Positions 21,151 to 28,966 are shown, numbered from the stretch's first letter. The stretch is DNA of 36,909 bases from Gammaproteobacteria bacterium (GCA_018828385.1 JAHJVE010000009.1:1-36909); one strand, 5' to 3'. Notes: generated from the sequence alone by a model not told the origin. Numbers and translations: made by a program.

Positions 21151-21176
21151 ACTATATAAGTATGCAGTTATACAGT
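21151..21176. promoter_or_regulatory. Candidate ArsR-type operator overlapping sox operon promoter
   Basis: ACTATATA (21151-21158) and TATACAGT (21169-21176) form an inverted repeat, 7 of 8 matching, with a 10-base spacer, a form typical of ArsR-family operators. It overlaps a possible promoter (TTGACT at 21148-21153, TATACA at 21169-21174, 15-base spacer). A related CTATAAATTCGGCTATATAA stretch lies at about 21047-21066 beside the fccAB start. The rest of the 21016-21204 gap shows no other clear signal. Confidence 0.5.
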
Positions 21177-21204
21177 GAGTGTTGATCTAAATCAAAAGAA
21201 CGCT

Positions 21205-21549
21205 ATGGACGAGACATTGCAGGTCTTCGAACAGGTTGCCCATTACTTCGGATTGCTCGCCGATCCGACGCGTTTGCGCATTCTCTCCTGTTTGTGTTCC
21301 GAAGAGCGACCGGTCCATGAGGTGGTCGAGAAAATCGGGCTGACCCAGGCCAATATTTCGCGGCATCTCAACATTCTCTACCGGGCCGGGGTGGTCGAGC
21401 GGCGGCGGGAGGGCAACACCGTTTTCTATCGGGTCATCGATCCGAATTTCGTCGACATCTGCCGGACGGTCAGCATCTCGGTGGCAAGCCGCGATCTGGG
21501 CGATGAACTGGGGGTGGCGCCGGTGAATTGCAGTAATGACATCAAATGA
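21205..21549 (+). CDS. ArsR-family repressor of the sox/fcc region (SoxR/SqrR/BigR-like)
   Basis: 114 residues from the ATG at 21205, or 124 from a GTG at 21175. The winged helix is clear: LADPTRLRILSCL, VHEVVEKIGLTQANISRHLNILYRAGVV and a wing EGNTVFYRVID. Cysteines lie in LSCLCSE before the recognition domain and in VDICRTVS after it; a pair spaced like this is the persulfide-sensing feature of SqrR/BigR-type repressors, although the exact pairing is inferred. I favour the ATG because the likely promoter and operator overlap the GTG. It is followed 19 bases later by soxC, so it probably heads and autoregulates the sox operon and may also control the divergent fccAB pair. Confidence 0.85.
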   Translation: MDETLQVFEQVAHYFGLLADPTRLRILSCLCSEERPVHEVVEKIGLTQANISRHLNILYRAGVVERRREGNTVFYRVIDPNFVDICRTVSISVASRDLGDELGVAPVNCSNDIK

Positions 21550-21568
21550 GCGGAGGGGATTCATCCAA

Positions 21569-22915
21569 ATGAGTGATATCGACAAACAGCCGGGGCGTCT
21601 GCGTCCCGCGCCGGAAAACTTCCTGTCGGAAGAGCAGGTCAAGGCGGTTGGTAGCGGTCGGCGCGATTTTCTGCGCAAGAGCTTCCTGGCCGCCGGGGCT
21701 GCGCTGGCGACGCCGATCGCGGCCCGGGCCAGCGAGGGCGACAGCAACATCCTGCAAAACCCGCCATGGACGACCTCGCTCGGCCTGCCGGTGGCGACCA
21801 ACCCGTATGGCATGCCGTCGAAGTACGAAAGCCAGTTGCTGCGCCGTGAGTCGCCGGGTCTGGCCCGCGTCGGCGGCGCCTCGGTGTCGTTTGCGCCGCT
21901 GCAGGGCCTGTTCGGCATCATCACGCCATCCGGTCTGCATTTCGAGCGTCATCACCAGGGCTGGCATGACATCGATCCGTCCAAGCATCGCCTGATGGTC
22001 AATGGCTCGGATGATTCGCTGCTCAAGAAGGCCAAGGTTTATACGCTGGACGAGCTGATGCGCCTGCCCTCGGTGTCGCGCATTCACTTCATCGAATGCG
22101 GTGCCAACACCGGTCTGGAGTGGGGCAACGTCGCCGTGCCGACCGTGCAATACACGCATGGCATGCTCTCCTGTTCCGAATTCACCGGCGTGCCGCTCAA
22201 GCTGCTGCTCGAGGATTGCGGCGTCGATTACAAGAAGGCCCGCTACGTGCTGGCCGAAGGCGCCGATGGCTCGTCGATGACGCGCACCATTCCGATGGAA
22301 ATGGTCGAGTCGGGCGAAGTTTTCGTCGCTTATGGCCAGAACGGCGAAATGCTGCGGCCGGAAAACGGTTATCCGCTGCGCCTCGTCGTGCCGGGCGTCC
22401 AGGGCGTGTCGTGGGTCAAATGGCTGCGTCGCATCGAAGTCGGCGACAAGCCTTACGCCACCAAGGACGAGGCGGTGCATTACATCGACCTCCTGCCGAG
22501 CGGTCTGCATCGCCAGTACAGCTCGATCCAGGAGGCCAAATCGGTGATCACCACCCCGTCTGGCGGCCAGACGCTGCTCGACAAGGGTTTCTACAACGTT
22601 TCCGGCCTGGCCTGGTCGGGACGCGGCAAGATCAAGCAGGTCGATGTTTCCTTCGACGGCGGCGTCAACTGGCAGACGGCGCGTCTCGAAGGGCCGATCC
22701 AGAACAAGGCGCTGACCCGTTTCAACACCAACTGGGTGTGGGACGGCTCGCCGGCCATCCTGCAGTCGCGGGCCATCGACGAAACCGGTTTTGTCCAGCC
22801 GACCTACGGCCAACTGCGTGCCGTGCGCGGTACCAAGTCGATTTATCACAACAACGCCATCCAGTCCTGGAAAGTGGTTGAAAGCGGGGAGGTCAGCAAT
22901 GTTCAGGTTCTCTAA
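21569..22915 (+). CDS. soxC: Sulfane dehydrogenase molybdopterin subunit SoxC
   Basis: 448 residues. A twin-arginine signal GRRDFLRKSFLAAGAALA near residue 30 is followed by a sulfite-oxidase-fold molybdopterin domain; the molybdenum-ligand cysteine is in FIECGANTG. The C-terminal dimerisation domain contains VDVSFDGGVNWQTARLEGP. With SoxD it removes the outer sulfane sulfur from SoxY-bound intermediates, allowing complete oxidation to sulfate without sulfur globules. The start ATG (MSDIDKQ) follows GGAGGGG at a rather long spacing. It overlaps soxD by 17 bases. Confidence 0.96.
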   Translation: MSDIDKQPGRLRPAPENFLSEEQVKAVGSGRRDFLRKSFLAAGAALATPIAARASEGDSNILQNPPWTTSLGLPVATNPYGMPSKYESQLLRRESPGLARVGGASVSFAPLQGLFGIITPSGLHFERHHQGWHDIDPSKHRLMVNGSDDSLLKKAKVYTLDELMRLPSVSRIHFIECGANTGLEWGNVAVPTVQYTHGMLSCSEFTGVPLKLLLEDCGVDYKKARYVLAEGADGSSMTRTIPMEMVESGEVFVAYGQNGEMLRPENGYPLRLVVPGVQGVSWVKWLRRIEVGDKPYATKDEAVHYIDLLPSGLHRQYSSIQEAKSVITTPSGGQTLLDKGFYNVSGLAWSGRGKIKQVDVSFDGGVNWQTARLEGPIQNKALTRFNTNWVWDGSPAILQSRAIDETGFVQPTYGQLRAVRGTKSIYHNNAIQSWKVVESGEVSNVQVL

Positions 22916-23945
22916 ACCGCTTTTCGTTTTTGCCCTTTTTTCCGCGTCGACCGTAGCAATCGCCTTCGAGAACTACAGCGGCGTCGGCCGGCCGGCCACC
23001 CCGGCCGAAGTCAAGGCATGGGACATCGACGTTCGCCCCGACTTCAAGGGCCTGCCCAAGGGATCGGGCAATGTCGAGCGCGGCAATGAATTGTTCGAGG
23101 AAAAGTGCGCTTCCTGCCACGGTTCCTTCGGCGAATCGAACGAAGTGTTCACGCCGCTGGCCGGTGGTACGACCAAGGACGACATCAAGGCCGGCCGCGT
23201 CAGGGGGCTGTCCTCCGGCGAGTTGCCGCAGCGCACGACCTTCACCAAGGTGGCAACGATTTCGACGGTCTTCGACTACATCCAGCGCGCCATGCCGTGG
23301 ACGGCGCCGAAATCGCTCAAGCCGGACGATGTTTTCGCCATCCTGGCCTACCTGCTCAACCTGCAGGAAATTGTCCCGGCCGACTTCGTGCTGTCCGACC
23401 AGAACATCGGCGAAGTCCAGAAACTGCTGCCCAACCGCAACGGCATGACGACCGACCACGGCTTGTGGCCAGGCGCTCCGGCCAAGAAGGGTGGCATCGG
23501 CAACGGCGGCAAGCCGGATACGGCGAACAAGGCGTGCATGAAGAACTGCAAGCCGGACGTGCTAATCGGCTCGACCCTGCCCGAATACGCCCGGACGGCG
23601 CACGGCGAACTGCGCGATCAGAACCGTTCGTTCGGTCCGGTTCGCGGCACCCAGACGCTTGGCCCGGAAGCCGCCAAGAAGGCGGCCGATGCCGGCACGC
23701 TGGAACTGGCGACGAAGAGTGGCTGCATGGCCTGTCACGGCATCAAGAGCAAGATCGTCGGCCCCGGCTACAACGAAGTGGTGGCCCGCTACAAGGATCA
23801 GACCGATGCTGAGTCGCGTCTGATCGCCAAGGTCAAGGCTGGCGGGCAGGGCGTCTGGGGCTCGATCCCGATGCCGCCGAATGCGCATGTCAAGGATGAA
23901 GACCTGAAAACGCTGGTGCAGTGGATTCTGTCCGGTTCCAAGTAA
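22899..23945 (+). CDS. soxD: Diheme cytochrome c subunit SoxD of sulfane dehydrogenase
   Basis: 348 residues, with a Sec signal peptide (residues 1-22, ending STVAIA) and two heme sites, CASCH near residue 70 and CMACH near residue 280. Methionines in MPWTAP and IPMPPN are likely axial ligands. It takes electrons from SoxC and passes them to periplasmic cytochromes. Ribosome site GGGGAGGTCAGCA lies inside the soxC 3' end. The hydrophobic core of the signal peptide (FVFALFSASTVAIA) is encoded by a dispersed-repeat copy, an unusual case of a mobile-like motif forming a functional export signal. Confidence 0.95.
   Translation: MFRFSKPLFVFALFSASTVAIAFENYSGVGRPATPAEVKAWDIDVRPDFKGLPKGSGNVERGNELFEEKCASCHGSFGESNEVFTPLAGGTTKDDIKAGRVRGLSSGELPQRTTFTKVATISTVFDYIQRAMPWTAPKSLKPDDVFAILAYLLNLQEIVPADFVLSDQNIGEVQKLLPNRNGMTTDHGLWPGAPAKKGGIGNGGKPDTANKACMKNCKPDVLIGSTLPEYARTAHGELRDQNRSFGPVRGTQTLGPEAAKKAADAGTLELATKSGCMACHGIKSKIVGPGYNEVVARYKDQTDAESRLIAKVKAGGQGVWGSIPMPPNAHVKDEDLKTLVQWILSGSK
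22923..22962 (-). repeat. Dispersed YACGGTCRAC repeat, copy 9 (soxD signal peptide)
   Basis: Minus strand: GATTGCTACGGTCGACGCGG, then AAAAAAGGGCAAAAACGA. Both the head and the GGCAAAAA tail are present, so this is a near full-length copy. Antisense to soxD, it codes for the signal peptide core. Confidence 0.8.
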
Positions 23946-23970
23946 CACCCATTTCTACAGAGGAGAAGTC

Positions 23971-24438
23971 ATGAACAATCAACGTCGCAATGTACTGAAG
24001 GCCGGGTCGGGCGCAGCCCTGATGGGCCTTCTCGCCGCCGCCGGCATCATCACCCCGGGCATGGCCCTGGCCGACTGGAACAAGGCTGCCTTTGACGCCA
24101 AGAGCATGGCCGATACGCTCAAGGCGCTTGGCGCCGAAGGCCCGGCCGACAGCAAGGACGTCCAGGTCACCGGCCCGGACATCGCTGAAAACGGTGCCGT
24201 CGTGCCGGTCGGTGTGGGCACCACCTTGCCCAACGTGACCATGGTCGCCATTCTCATCGAGAAGAATCCGAATGCCCTGGCTGCGGCCTTTACGCTGCCG
24301 GCTGGTACCCAGCCGAACGTCCAGACCCGGGTCAAGATGGGCCAGACCTCCAACGTCTACGCGCTGGTCAAGTCGGATGGCAAGTTCTTCATGGCGACCA
24401 AGGAAATCAAGGTCACCTTGGGCGGCTGCGGTGGCTAA
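23971..24438 (+). CDS. soxY: Sulfur-carrier protein SoxY
   Basis: 155 residues with an N-terminal RR-type export signal (NNQRRNVLKAGSGAALMGLLAAAG) and the defining C-terminal swinging arm GGCGG, whose cysteine carries sulfur intermediates. Exported with SoxZ as a heterodimer. Ribosome site AGAGGAGAAG. Unusually, soxZ does not follow at once: 149 bases containing a large palindrome intervene. Confidence 0.96.
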   Translation: MNNQRRNVLKAGSGAALMGLLAAAGIITPGMALADWNKAAFDAKSMADTLKALGAEGPADSKDVQVTGPDIAENGAVVPVGVGTTLPNVTMVAILIEKNPNALAAAFTLPAGTQPNVQTRVKMGQTSNVYALVKSDGKFFMATKEIKVTLGGCGG

Positions 24439-24558
24439 AACGGGGCCAAGGCTACTGCGCTCGCCCGAACTGCGTTGCGCCTGCTCGCCGTGCAAATTGC
24501 ACTGTCTCGCAGACGCGCCTTGTTCGGCCATCGCTCGCTACGCCTTTCCTCCCGTTTT
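24437..24558. repeat. 122-bp imperfect palindrome between soxY and soxZ
   Basis: The outer ends are AAAACGGG (24437-24444) and CCCGTTTT (24551-24558), the centre is the 13-base palindrome GTGCAAATTGCAC (24490-24502), and matching blocks lie between (AAGGC/GCCTT, CCGAAC/GTTCGG, GCGCCTGC/GCAGACGC). The two arms are symmetric around 24497. It starts at the soxY stop codon and has no coding potential of its own. It could be a MITE- or REP-like element or an intercistronic stem-loop. Confidence 0.75.
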
Positions 24559-24587
24559 CATACATATTGAGTTTAGGAGATAGAAAC

Positions 24588-24899
24588 ATGGGCAATCCAA
24601 TGAAAATCCGTGCCGCCAACAAGGACGGCGTTACCGAAGTTAAAGCACTGATCAGCCACGAAATGGAAACCGGGCAGCGCAAGGACTCGAATGGCGCGGT
24701 CATCCCGGCGCACTTCATTATCGAACTGGTCGCCAAGCACAACGACAAGGTGGTTTTGTCGTCCGAGTTCGGTACGGCGATTTCGAAGAATCCGTATCTT
24801 GCGTTCAAGTTCAATGGCGGCGCCAAGGGCGACAAGATTTCCCTGAGTTGGAAAGACAACAAGGGCGACACCCGCACCGACGAAGCGACGATCAACTGA
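24588..24899 (+). CDS. soxZ: SoxZ, partner of SoxY
   Basis: 103 residues, cytoplasmic-looking N-terminus as expected for SoxZ, which is exported with SoxY. Family segments include MKIRA, VTEVKALISHEMETGQRKD, IPAHFI and an Ig-like C-terminus (GDKISLSWKDNKGDTRTDEATI). The ATG is preceded by TTAGGAGATAGAAAC. It forms the SoxYZ carrier on which thiosulfate is oxidised. Separated from soxY by a large palindrome. Confidence 0.95.
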   Translation: MGNPMKIRAANKDGVTEVKALISHEMETGQRKDSNGAVIPAHFIIELVAKHNDKVVLSSEFGTAISKNPYLAFKFNGGAKGDKISLSWKDNKGDTRTDEATIN

Positions 24900-24990
24900 T
24901 CGCCGCGGCAATGCGTCAGTTCTCGAACATGAGCGGCCGGCATGCGTGTCGCTCATGTTCACGGTTTCAAATGAATCCCACGGAGGAGTA

Positions 24991-25809
24991 ATGAGAAATA
25001 GAACCGCTCAATTCGTCATGGCGGCGGGCATGATTGCCCTGAACGTCACGACCTGGTCTCCATCGGCGCTGGCTGATGCGGCGACCGACGAAATTGCCAA
25101 GTACCGCGAAATGCTGGCCGATGGCAATCCATCGGAACTGGTTGCCGCACAAGGCGAGGAATTGTGGAAGGTCAAACGCGGCACGAAGAATGCCACGCTG
25201 GAGCAATGTGACCTCGGCCTTGGCCCTGGCGTGATCAAGGGGGCTTCTGCCCAGTTGCCACGTTATTTCAAGGACACCGGTCGCGTACAGGACCTCGAAA
25301 CCCGCCTGATGACCTGCATGGAAACCCTGCAGGGAATCGACACCAAAGAGCTCAACAAGACGAAGTGGGGCAAGGGGGAAATGGAAAAGATGGAAGCCCT
25401 GGTGGCTTACGTCGTGACCGAATCCAACGGCCACAAGATCAATGTCGATATGCGCCCGGCCCAGATGAAGAAGATGTACGAACTGGGCAAGATGGCCTTT
25501 TTCTATCGCGGCGGCGCCATGGATTTCTCCTGTGCCACCTGCCACGGTCAACCCGATAAACGGATCCGTTTGCAGGACCTGCCCGATCTGCGCGAGCACA
25601 AGGGTGCCGCGGCTGGTTGGGGAAGCTGGCCGGCCTACCGCGTTTCGAACGGGCAGTTCTGGACCATGCAGCACCGCCTCAACGATTGCTATCGCCAGCA
25701 ACGGTTCCCGGAGCCCATTTACGGTTCCGATGTGACGATTGCGTTGTCGGTTTATCTGGCAGCGAATGGCAATGGCGGTCCGGTCTTGACGCCGGGCTTG
25801 AAGCGCTAA
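24991..25809 (+). CDS. soxA: L-cysteine S-thiosulfotransferase subunit SoxA
   Basis: 272 residues with a Sec signal peptide (ending PSALA). One heme site, CATCH at residue 181, and the C-terminal heme-ligand cysteine (Cys235 region, NDCYRQQRFPEP). The first SoxA domain has lost its CxxCH and keeps cysteines in LEQCDLGLG and LMTCMETLQG, as in monoheme SoxA. With SoxX it attaches thiosulfate to the SoxY cysteine. The ATG follows ACGGAGGAGTA. Ends 10 bases before soxX. Confidence 0.95.
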   Translation: MRNRTAQFVMAAGMIALNVTTWSPSALADAATDEIAKYREMLADGNPSELVAAQGEELWKVKRGTKNATLEQCDLGLGPGVIKGASAQLPRYFKDTGRVQDLETRLMTCMETLQGIDTKELNKTKWGKGEMEKMEALVAYVVTESNGHKINVDMRPAQMKKMYELGKMAFFYRGGAMDFSCATCHGQPDKRIRLQDLPDLREHKGAAAGWGSWPAYRVSNGQFWTMQHRLNDCYRQQRFPEPIYGSDVTIALSVYLAANGNGGPVLTPGLKR

Positions 25810-25819
25810 GGAGGCGAGC

Positions 25820-26425
25820 ATGAAAAAGATGATCACGATTGCTGCCATCCTGGCAGTTACCCCGCTGGCTTGGGCTGCCGACGACGCGCTTTACGCGGAT
25901 TTCAAGGCGATGATGGATGCCTCCTTCCGCTCGAAAGGCATCGTCGACAAGTACCGCATGTATCAACTGGACTTCCAGAAAGCCTGTTCGCAGGACAAGG
26001 ATCCGTCCGCCAAGGTGATGCAGGCGATCGAGGCCGAGCAACTGAAAACCATTCGTTATCCGGCTGATGGCCAGTATTTTGGTGACTGGAAACAAGGCGA
26101 AAAGATTGCCACCAGTGGCAAGGGGCTGACCTGGAAAGACAAGACGCCGCACAACAACGGCGGTGGTTGTTATAACTGCCACCAGTTGAGCCACCATGAA
26201 ATTGCCTACGGAACCATCGGCACGAGCCTGCTCGAGTACGGCAAGCAGCGCGGAAATAGCGACGAAGTCGTCAAGTACACCTGGGGCAAGATCTATAACG
26301 CCAAGGCTTTCAACGCTTGCAGCCGCATGCCCCGGAATGGCGATGCCGAAATCCTGACCGAGCAGCAGATGAAGCACTTGATGGCTTATCTGTTCGATCC
26401 GAACTCGCCGGTCAACAAAAAGTAA
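25820..26425 (+). CDS. soxX: SoxX, cytochrome subunit of the SoxAX complex
   Basis: 201 residues with a Sec signal peptide (ITIAAILAVTPLAWA). The heme site is CYNCH and the axial methionine is probably in CSRMPRNG. The long insert before the heme (residues 30-110) is seen in the larger SoxX type. It receives electrons from SoxA. Ribosome site AAGGAGGCGAGC. Last gene before a terminator, so soxB downstream needs either read-through or its own promoter. Confidence 0.95.
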   Translation: MKKMITIAAILAVTPLAWAADDALYADFKAMMDASFRSKGIVDKYRMYQLDFQKACSQDKDPSAKVMQAIEAEQLKTIRYPADGQYFGDWKQGEKIATSGKGLTWKDKTPHNNGGGCYNCHQLSHHEIAYGTIGTSLLEYGKQRGNSDEVVKYTWGKIYNAKAFNACSRMPRNGDAEILTEQQMKHLMAYLFDPNSPVNKK

Positions 26426-26439
26426 CTTGCGTGACTTGA

Positions 26440-26471
26440 CCCGGCGTGGGAAACCCGCCGGGCCTTTTTTT
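26440..26471 (+). terminator. Terminator after soxX
   Basis: CCCGGCG (26440-26446) pairs with CGCCGGG (26456-26462), loop of nine bases, followed by CCTTTTTTT. It separates soxX from soxB and predicts at least partial termination inside the sox cluster. Confidence 0.8.
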
Positions 26472-26536
26472 GGGCGCACAGGCTGCCTGCCGGATTCATC
26501 GTCCGGTTTTCGCAGGATTCTGTATGAATGGTCGAG

Positions 26537-26552
26537 CCGACATCGATGTCGG
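26537..26552. promoter_or_regulatory. Perfect 16-bp palindrome in the soxB leader
   Basis: CCGACATCGATGTCGG is a perfect palindrome 32 bases before the soxB ATG. It could be an operator or an RNA hairpin. About half a palindrome of this length is expected by chance in a window of this size, so its position is the main argument. Confidence 0.4.
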
Positions 26553-26584
26553 GTTGGCCGAAACTTCGTTTTCAAGGAATAAAC

Positions 26585-28306
26585 ATGAGCATGAATCGTC
26601 GTGAGTTTCTTCAGGTCATGGCTGTCGCCGCAGCCGGCGGCATGTCCCTGCACAGCGAGTTCGCGCTGGCCGAAAAAGGCGCCGCCAAACTCTACGATCT
26701 GCCGAAATTCGGCAACGTCAGCCTGCTGCACATCACCGACTGTCATGCCCAGTTGCTGCCCATCTATTTCCGCGAGCCGAACGTCAATCTCGGCTTTGGC
26801 GACCAGTTCGGCAAGGTGCCGCACCTCGTTGGTGCCAACCTGCTCAAGCATTTCGGCTTCAAGCCGAACAGCATCGAGGCGCACGCCTACACTTACCTGA
26901 ATTTCGAAAAAGCCGCCGAGACCTACGGCAAGGTCGGCGGCTTCGCGCATCTGGCGACGCTGGTCAAGCGCATGAAGGCTAACCGTCCGGGCGCCTTGCT
27001 GCTTGACGGCGGCGACACCTGGCAGGGTTCCGGCACGGCGCTGTGGACCAATGCCCAGGACATGGTCGATGCCTGCAAGGCGCTCGGCGTCAATGTCATG
27101 ACCCTGCACTGGGAATCGACCTACGGCGAGGCCCGGGTCAAGGAAATCGAAGAAAAGGATTTCGCCGGTCAGATCGACATCGTCGCCCAGAACGTCAAGA
27201 CCACCGACTTCGGCGATCCGGTCTTCAAACCCTTCGTCATGAAGAAAATGAACGGCGTGCCGGTTGCCATCATCGGCCAGGCTTTCCCCTACACGCCGAT
27301 CGCCAACCCGCGCTGGCAGACGCCGAACTGGAGCTTCGGCATCCAGGAAGAGAACATGCAGAAGACCGTCGACGAAGCCCGCGCCGCTGGCGCGCAGGTC
27401 GTTGTCGTCCTCTCGCACAACGGCATGGACGTCGACCTCAAGATGGCTTCGCGGGTCAAAGGCATCGACGCCATCCTCGGCGGTCACACCCATGACGGCA
27501 TGCCGGCGCCGGTCGTCGTCAAGAATGCAGGTGGCCAGACGCTGGTCACCAATGCCGGTTCGAACGGCAAGTACCTCGGCGTGCTCGATTTCGACGTCAG
27601 GAACGGCAAGATCGCCGACTTCCGCTACAAGCTGCTGCCCGTCTTCGCCAACCTGCTGCCGGCCGACAAGGACATGCAGGCGCTGATCGACAAGGCGCGC
27701 GCCCCGTACCTCTCCAAGCTCAACGAAAAGCTGGCGGTCAGCGAGGGCCTGCTCTATCGCCGCGGCAACTTCAACGGCACCTTCGATCAGGTCATTCTCG
27801 ATTCACTGATGAAAGTGAAAGACGCCGAAATCGCCTTCTCGCCCGGCTTCCGCTGGGGCACCTCGCTACTGCCCGGCCAGCCCATCCTCATGGAACACGT
27901 GCTCGACCAGACGGCGATTACCTATCCATGGACCACGGTGACCAACATGAGCGGCGAAATGATCAAGACGGTGCTCGAAGACGTCTGCGACAACCTGTTC
28001 AACCCCGACCCGTACTACCAGCAGGGCGGCGACATGGTGCGCGTCGGCGGCCTGCAATGGACCTGCGATCCGACCGCCAAGATGGGCAGCCGCATCCAGA
28101 ACATGATGCTCAAGGGCAAGCTCATCGATCCGGCAAAAACCTACAAGGTAGCGGGCTGGGCGCCTGTTTCGGAAGAGGCCAAGAATGCCGGCGAACCGAT
28201 CTGGGAGGTCGTTGCTCAGTACATGCGTGACATCAAGACGGTCAAGCCGGTCAATCTCAACCTGCCGACGCTCAAGTCAGCGGCCAACAATCCGGGGATT
28301 GCCTGA
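26585..28306 (+). CDS. soxB: Thiosulfohydrolase SoxB
   Basis: 573 residues. A twin-arginine signal NRREFLQVMAVAAAGG leads into a calcineurin-like metallophosphoesterase domain with metal-ligand motifs ITDCHAQL, DGGDTWQGS, LSHNGMDVD and GGHTHDG, and a C-terminal 5'-nucleotidase-like domain (FSPGFRWGTSLLPGQPI). The dimanganese enzyme hydrolyses the terminal sulfonate from SoxY, releasing sulfate. The motif I know from the family as GHWEFTYG reads LHWESTYG here. ATG preceded by CAAGGAATAAAC. It follows a terminator and a palindromic leader, suggesting separate control. Confidence 0.96.
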   Translation: MSMNRREFLQVMAVAAAGGMSLHSEFALAEKGAAKLYDLPKFGNVSLLHITDCHAQLLPIYFREPNVNLGFGDQFGKVPHLVGANLLKHFGFKPNSIEAHAYTYLNFEKAAETYGKVGGFAHLATLVKRMKANRPGALLLDGGDTWQGSGTALWTNAQDMVDACKALGVNVMTLHWESTYGEARVKEIEEKDFAGQIDIVAQNVKTTDFGDPVFKPFVMKKMNGVPVAIIGQAFPYTPIANPRWQTPNWSFGIQEENMQKTVDEARAAGAQVVVVLSHNGMDVDLKMASRVKGIDAILGGHTHDGMPAPVVVKNAGGQTLVTNAGSNGKYLGVLDFDVRNGKIADFRYKLLPVFANLLPADKDMQALIDKARAPYLSKLNEKLAVSEGLLYRRGNFNGTFDQVILDSLMKVKDAEIAFSPGFRWGTSLLPGQPILMEHVLDQTAITYPWTTVTNMSGEMIKTVLEDVCDNLFNPDPYYQQGGDMVRVGGLQWTCDPTAKMGSRIQNMMLKGKLIDPAKTYKVAGWAPVSEEAKNAGEPIWEVVAQYMRDIKTVKPVNLNLPTLKSAANNPGIA

Positions 28307-28354
28307 CGAAACTTTTTGCCATGGCCGCGCTGGCCGTTGCCAGGCACACCTGAC

Positions 28355-28807
28355 ATGAAGAAAGCCAACCCGAAAGGCGTCGCTTTCTTCGACATCAGGC
28401 CCCGGGCCGAAGCCATGTACGTCGGCTGGCCGAGCGACGCCGACGCGCTGGTGCCCTACGTCGAGCATCCCGAGCTGATGACAGACTGGGACGACAAGCG
28501 GCACATGTACAAGCTGGCGCCGAATCAGGACTTCGTGCCTGAAATCGAACGTCGGTTAAAAGACATGAGTCTTGGCAAGGACGCCACGATCATCCTCGTC
28601 TGCCGCTCCGGCGACTGTAGCTCGAAGGTGCAGGATCGTCTGCAAACGGCCGGTTACACCAAGGTCTACGGCATCGCCGAAGGGGTTGAGGGCGACAAGG
28701 CCAAGGACGGTCCGCAAGCCGGCCAGCGCGTGGTCAACGGCTGGAAGAACGCCGGCCTGCCCTGGACCTACAAGCTGGACAAGGCGAAGATGTATTTCCA
28801 ACGCTGA
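28355..28807 (+). CDS. Sox-linked rhodanese-like protein, apparently lacking its signal peptide
   Basis: 150 residues from the first in-frame ATG. The rhodanese domain has the active-site loop CRSGDCSS and the opening VAFFDIRPRAEAMYVGWPSD seen in rhodaneses beside Sox genes. Such proteins handle sulfane sulfur, usually in the periplasm. Immediately upstream, another frame reads LTKLFAMAALAVA, an evident signal-peptide core, then runs into a stop; a single-base shift near 28338-28350 would join it to TPDMKKANPKG. So this gene looks frameshifted in its signal peptide. It follows soxB by 48 bases and is followed by a terminator. A sequencing error is the simplest alternative. Confidence 0.85.
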   Translation: MKKANPKGVAFFDIRPRAEAMYVGWPSDADALVPYVEHPELMTDWDDKRHMYKLAPNQDFVPEIERRLKDMSLGKDATIILVCRSGDCSSKVQDRLQTAGYTKVYGIAEGVEGDKAKDGPQAGQRVVNGWKNAGLPWTYKLDKAKMYFQR

Positions 28808-28827
28808 TCGTCAATCGGCATCCGGAG

Positions 28828-28854
28828 AAATCCCCGCTGCGGCGGGGATTTTTG
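28828..28854 (+). terminator. Terminator after the rhodanese gene
   Basis: Perfect 10-bp stem AAATCCCCGC (28828-28837) with its complement at 28842-28851, a TGCG loop and a following T-run. Closes the soxB-rhodanese unit. Confidence 0.9.
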
Positions 28855-28966
28855 TCAATCATTTTGCTGGAGGACACTGTAGTCCCGAAGGACGGATATG
28901 TGCTGTTGCAGGGTGGGGGGTAATGTATTATTGCCGCCGTCATTAATGTTGCATGCTTCTCCGACA

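Noticed and set aside
25540..25560. CACGGTCAACCCG in soxA resembles the dispersed-repeat head
   Set aside because: It is the codon run for the heme motif CATCHGQP, which is fixed by protein function, and no A-rich tail follows.
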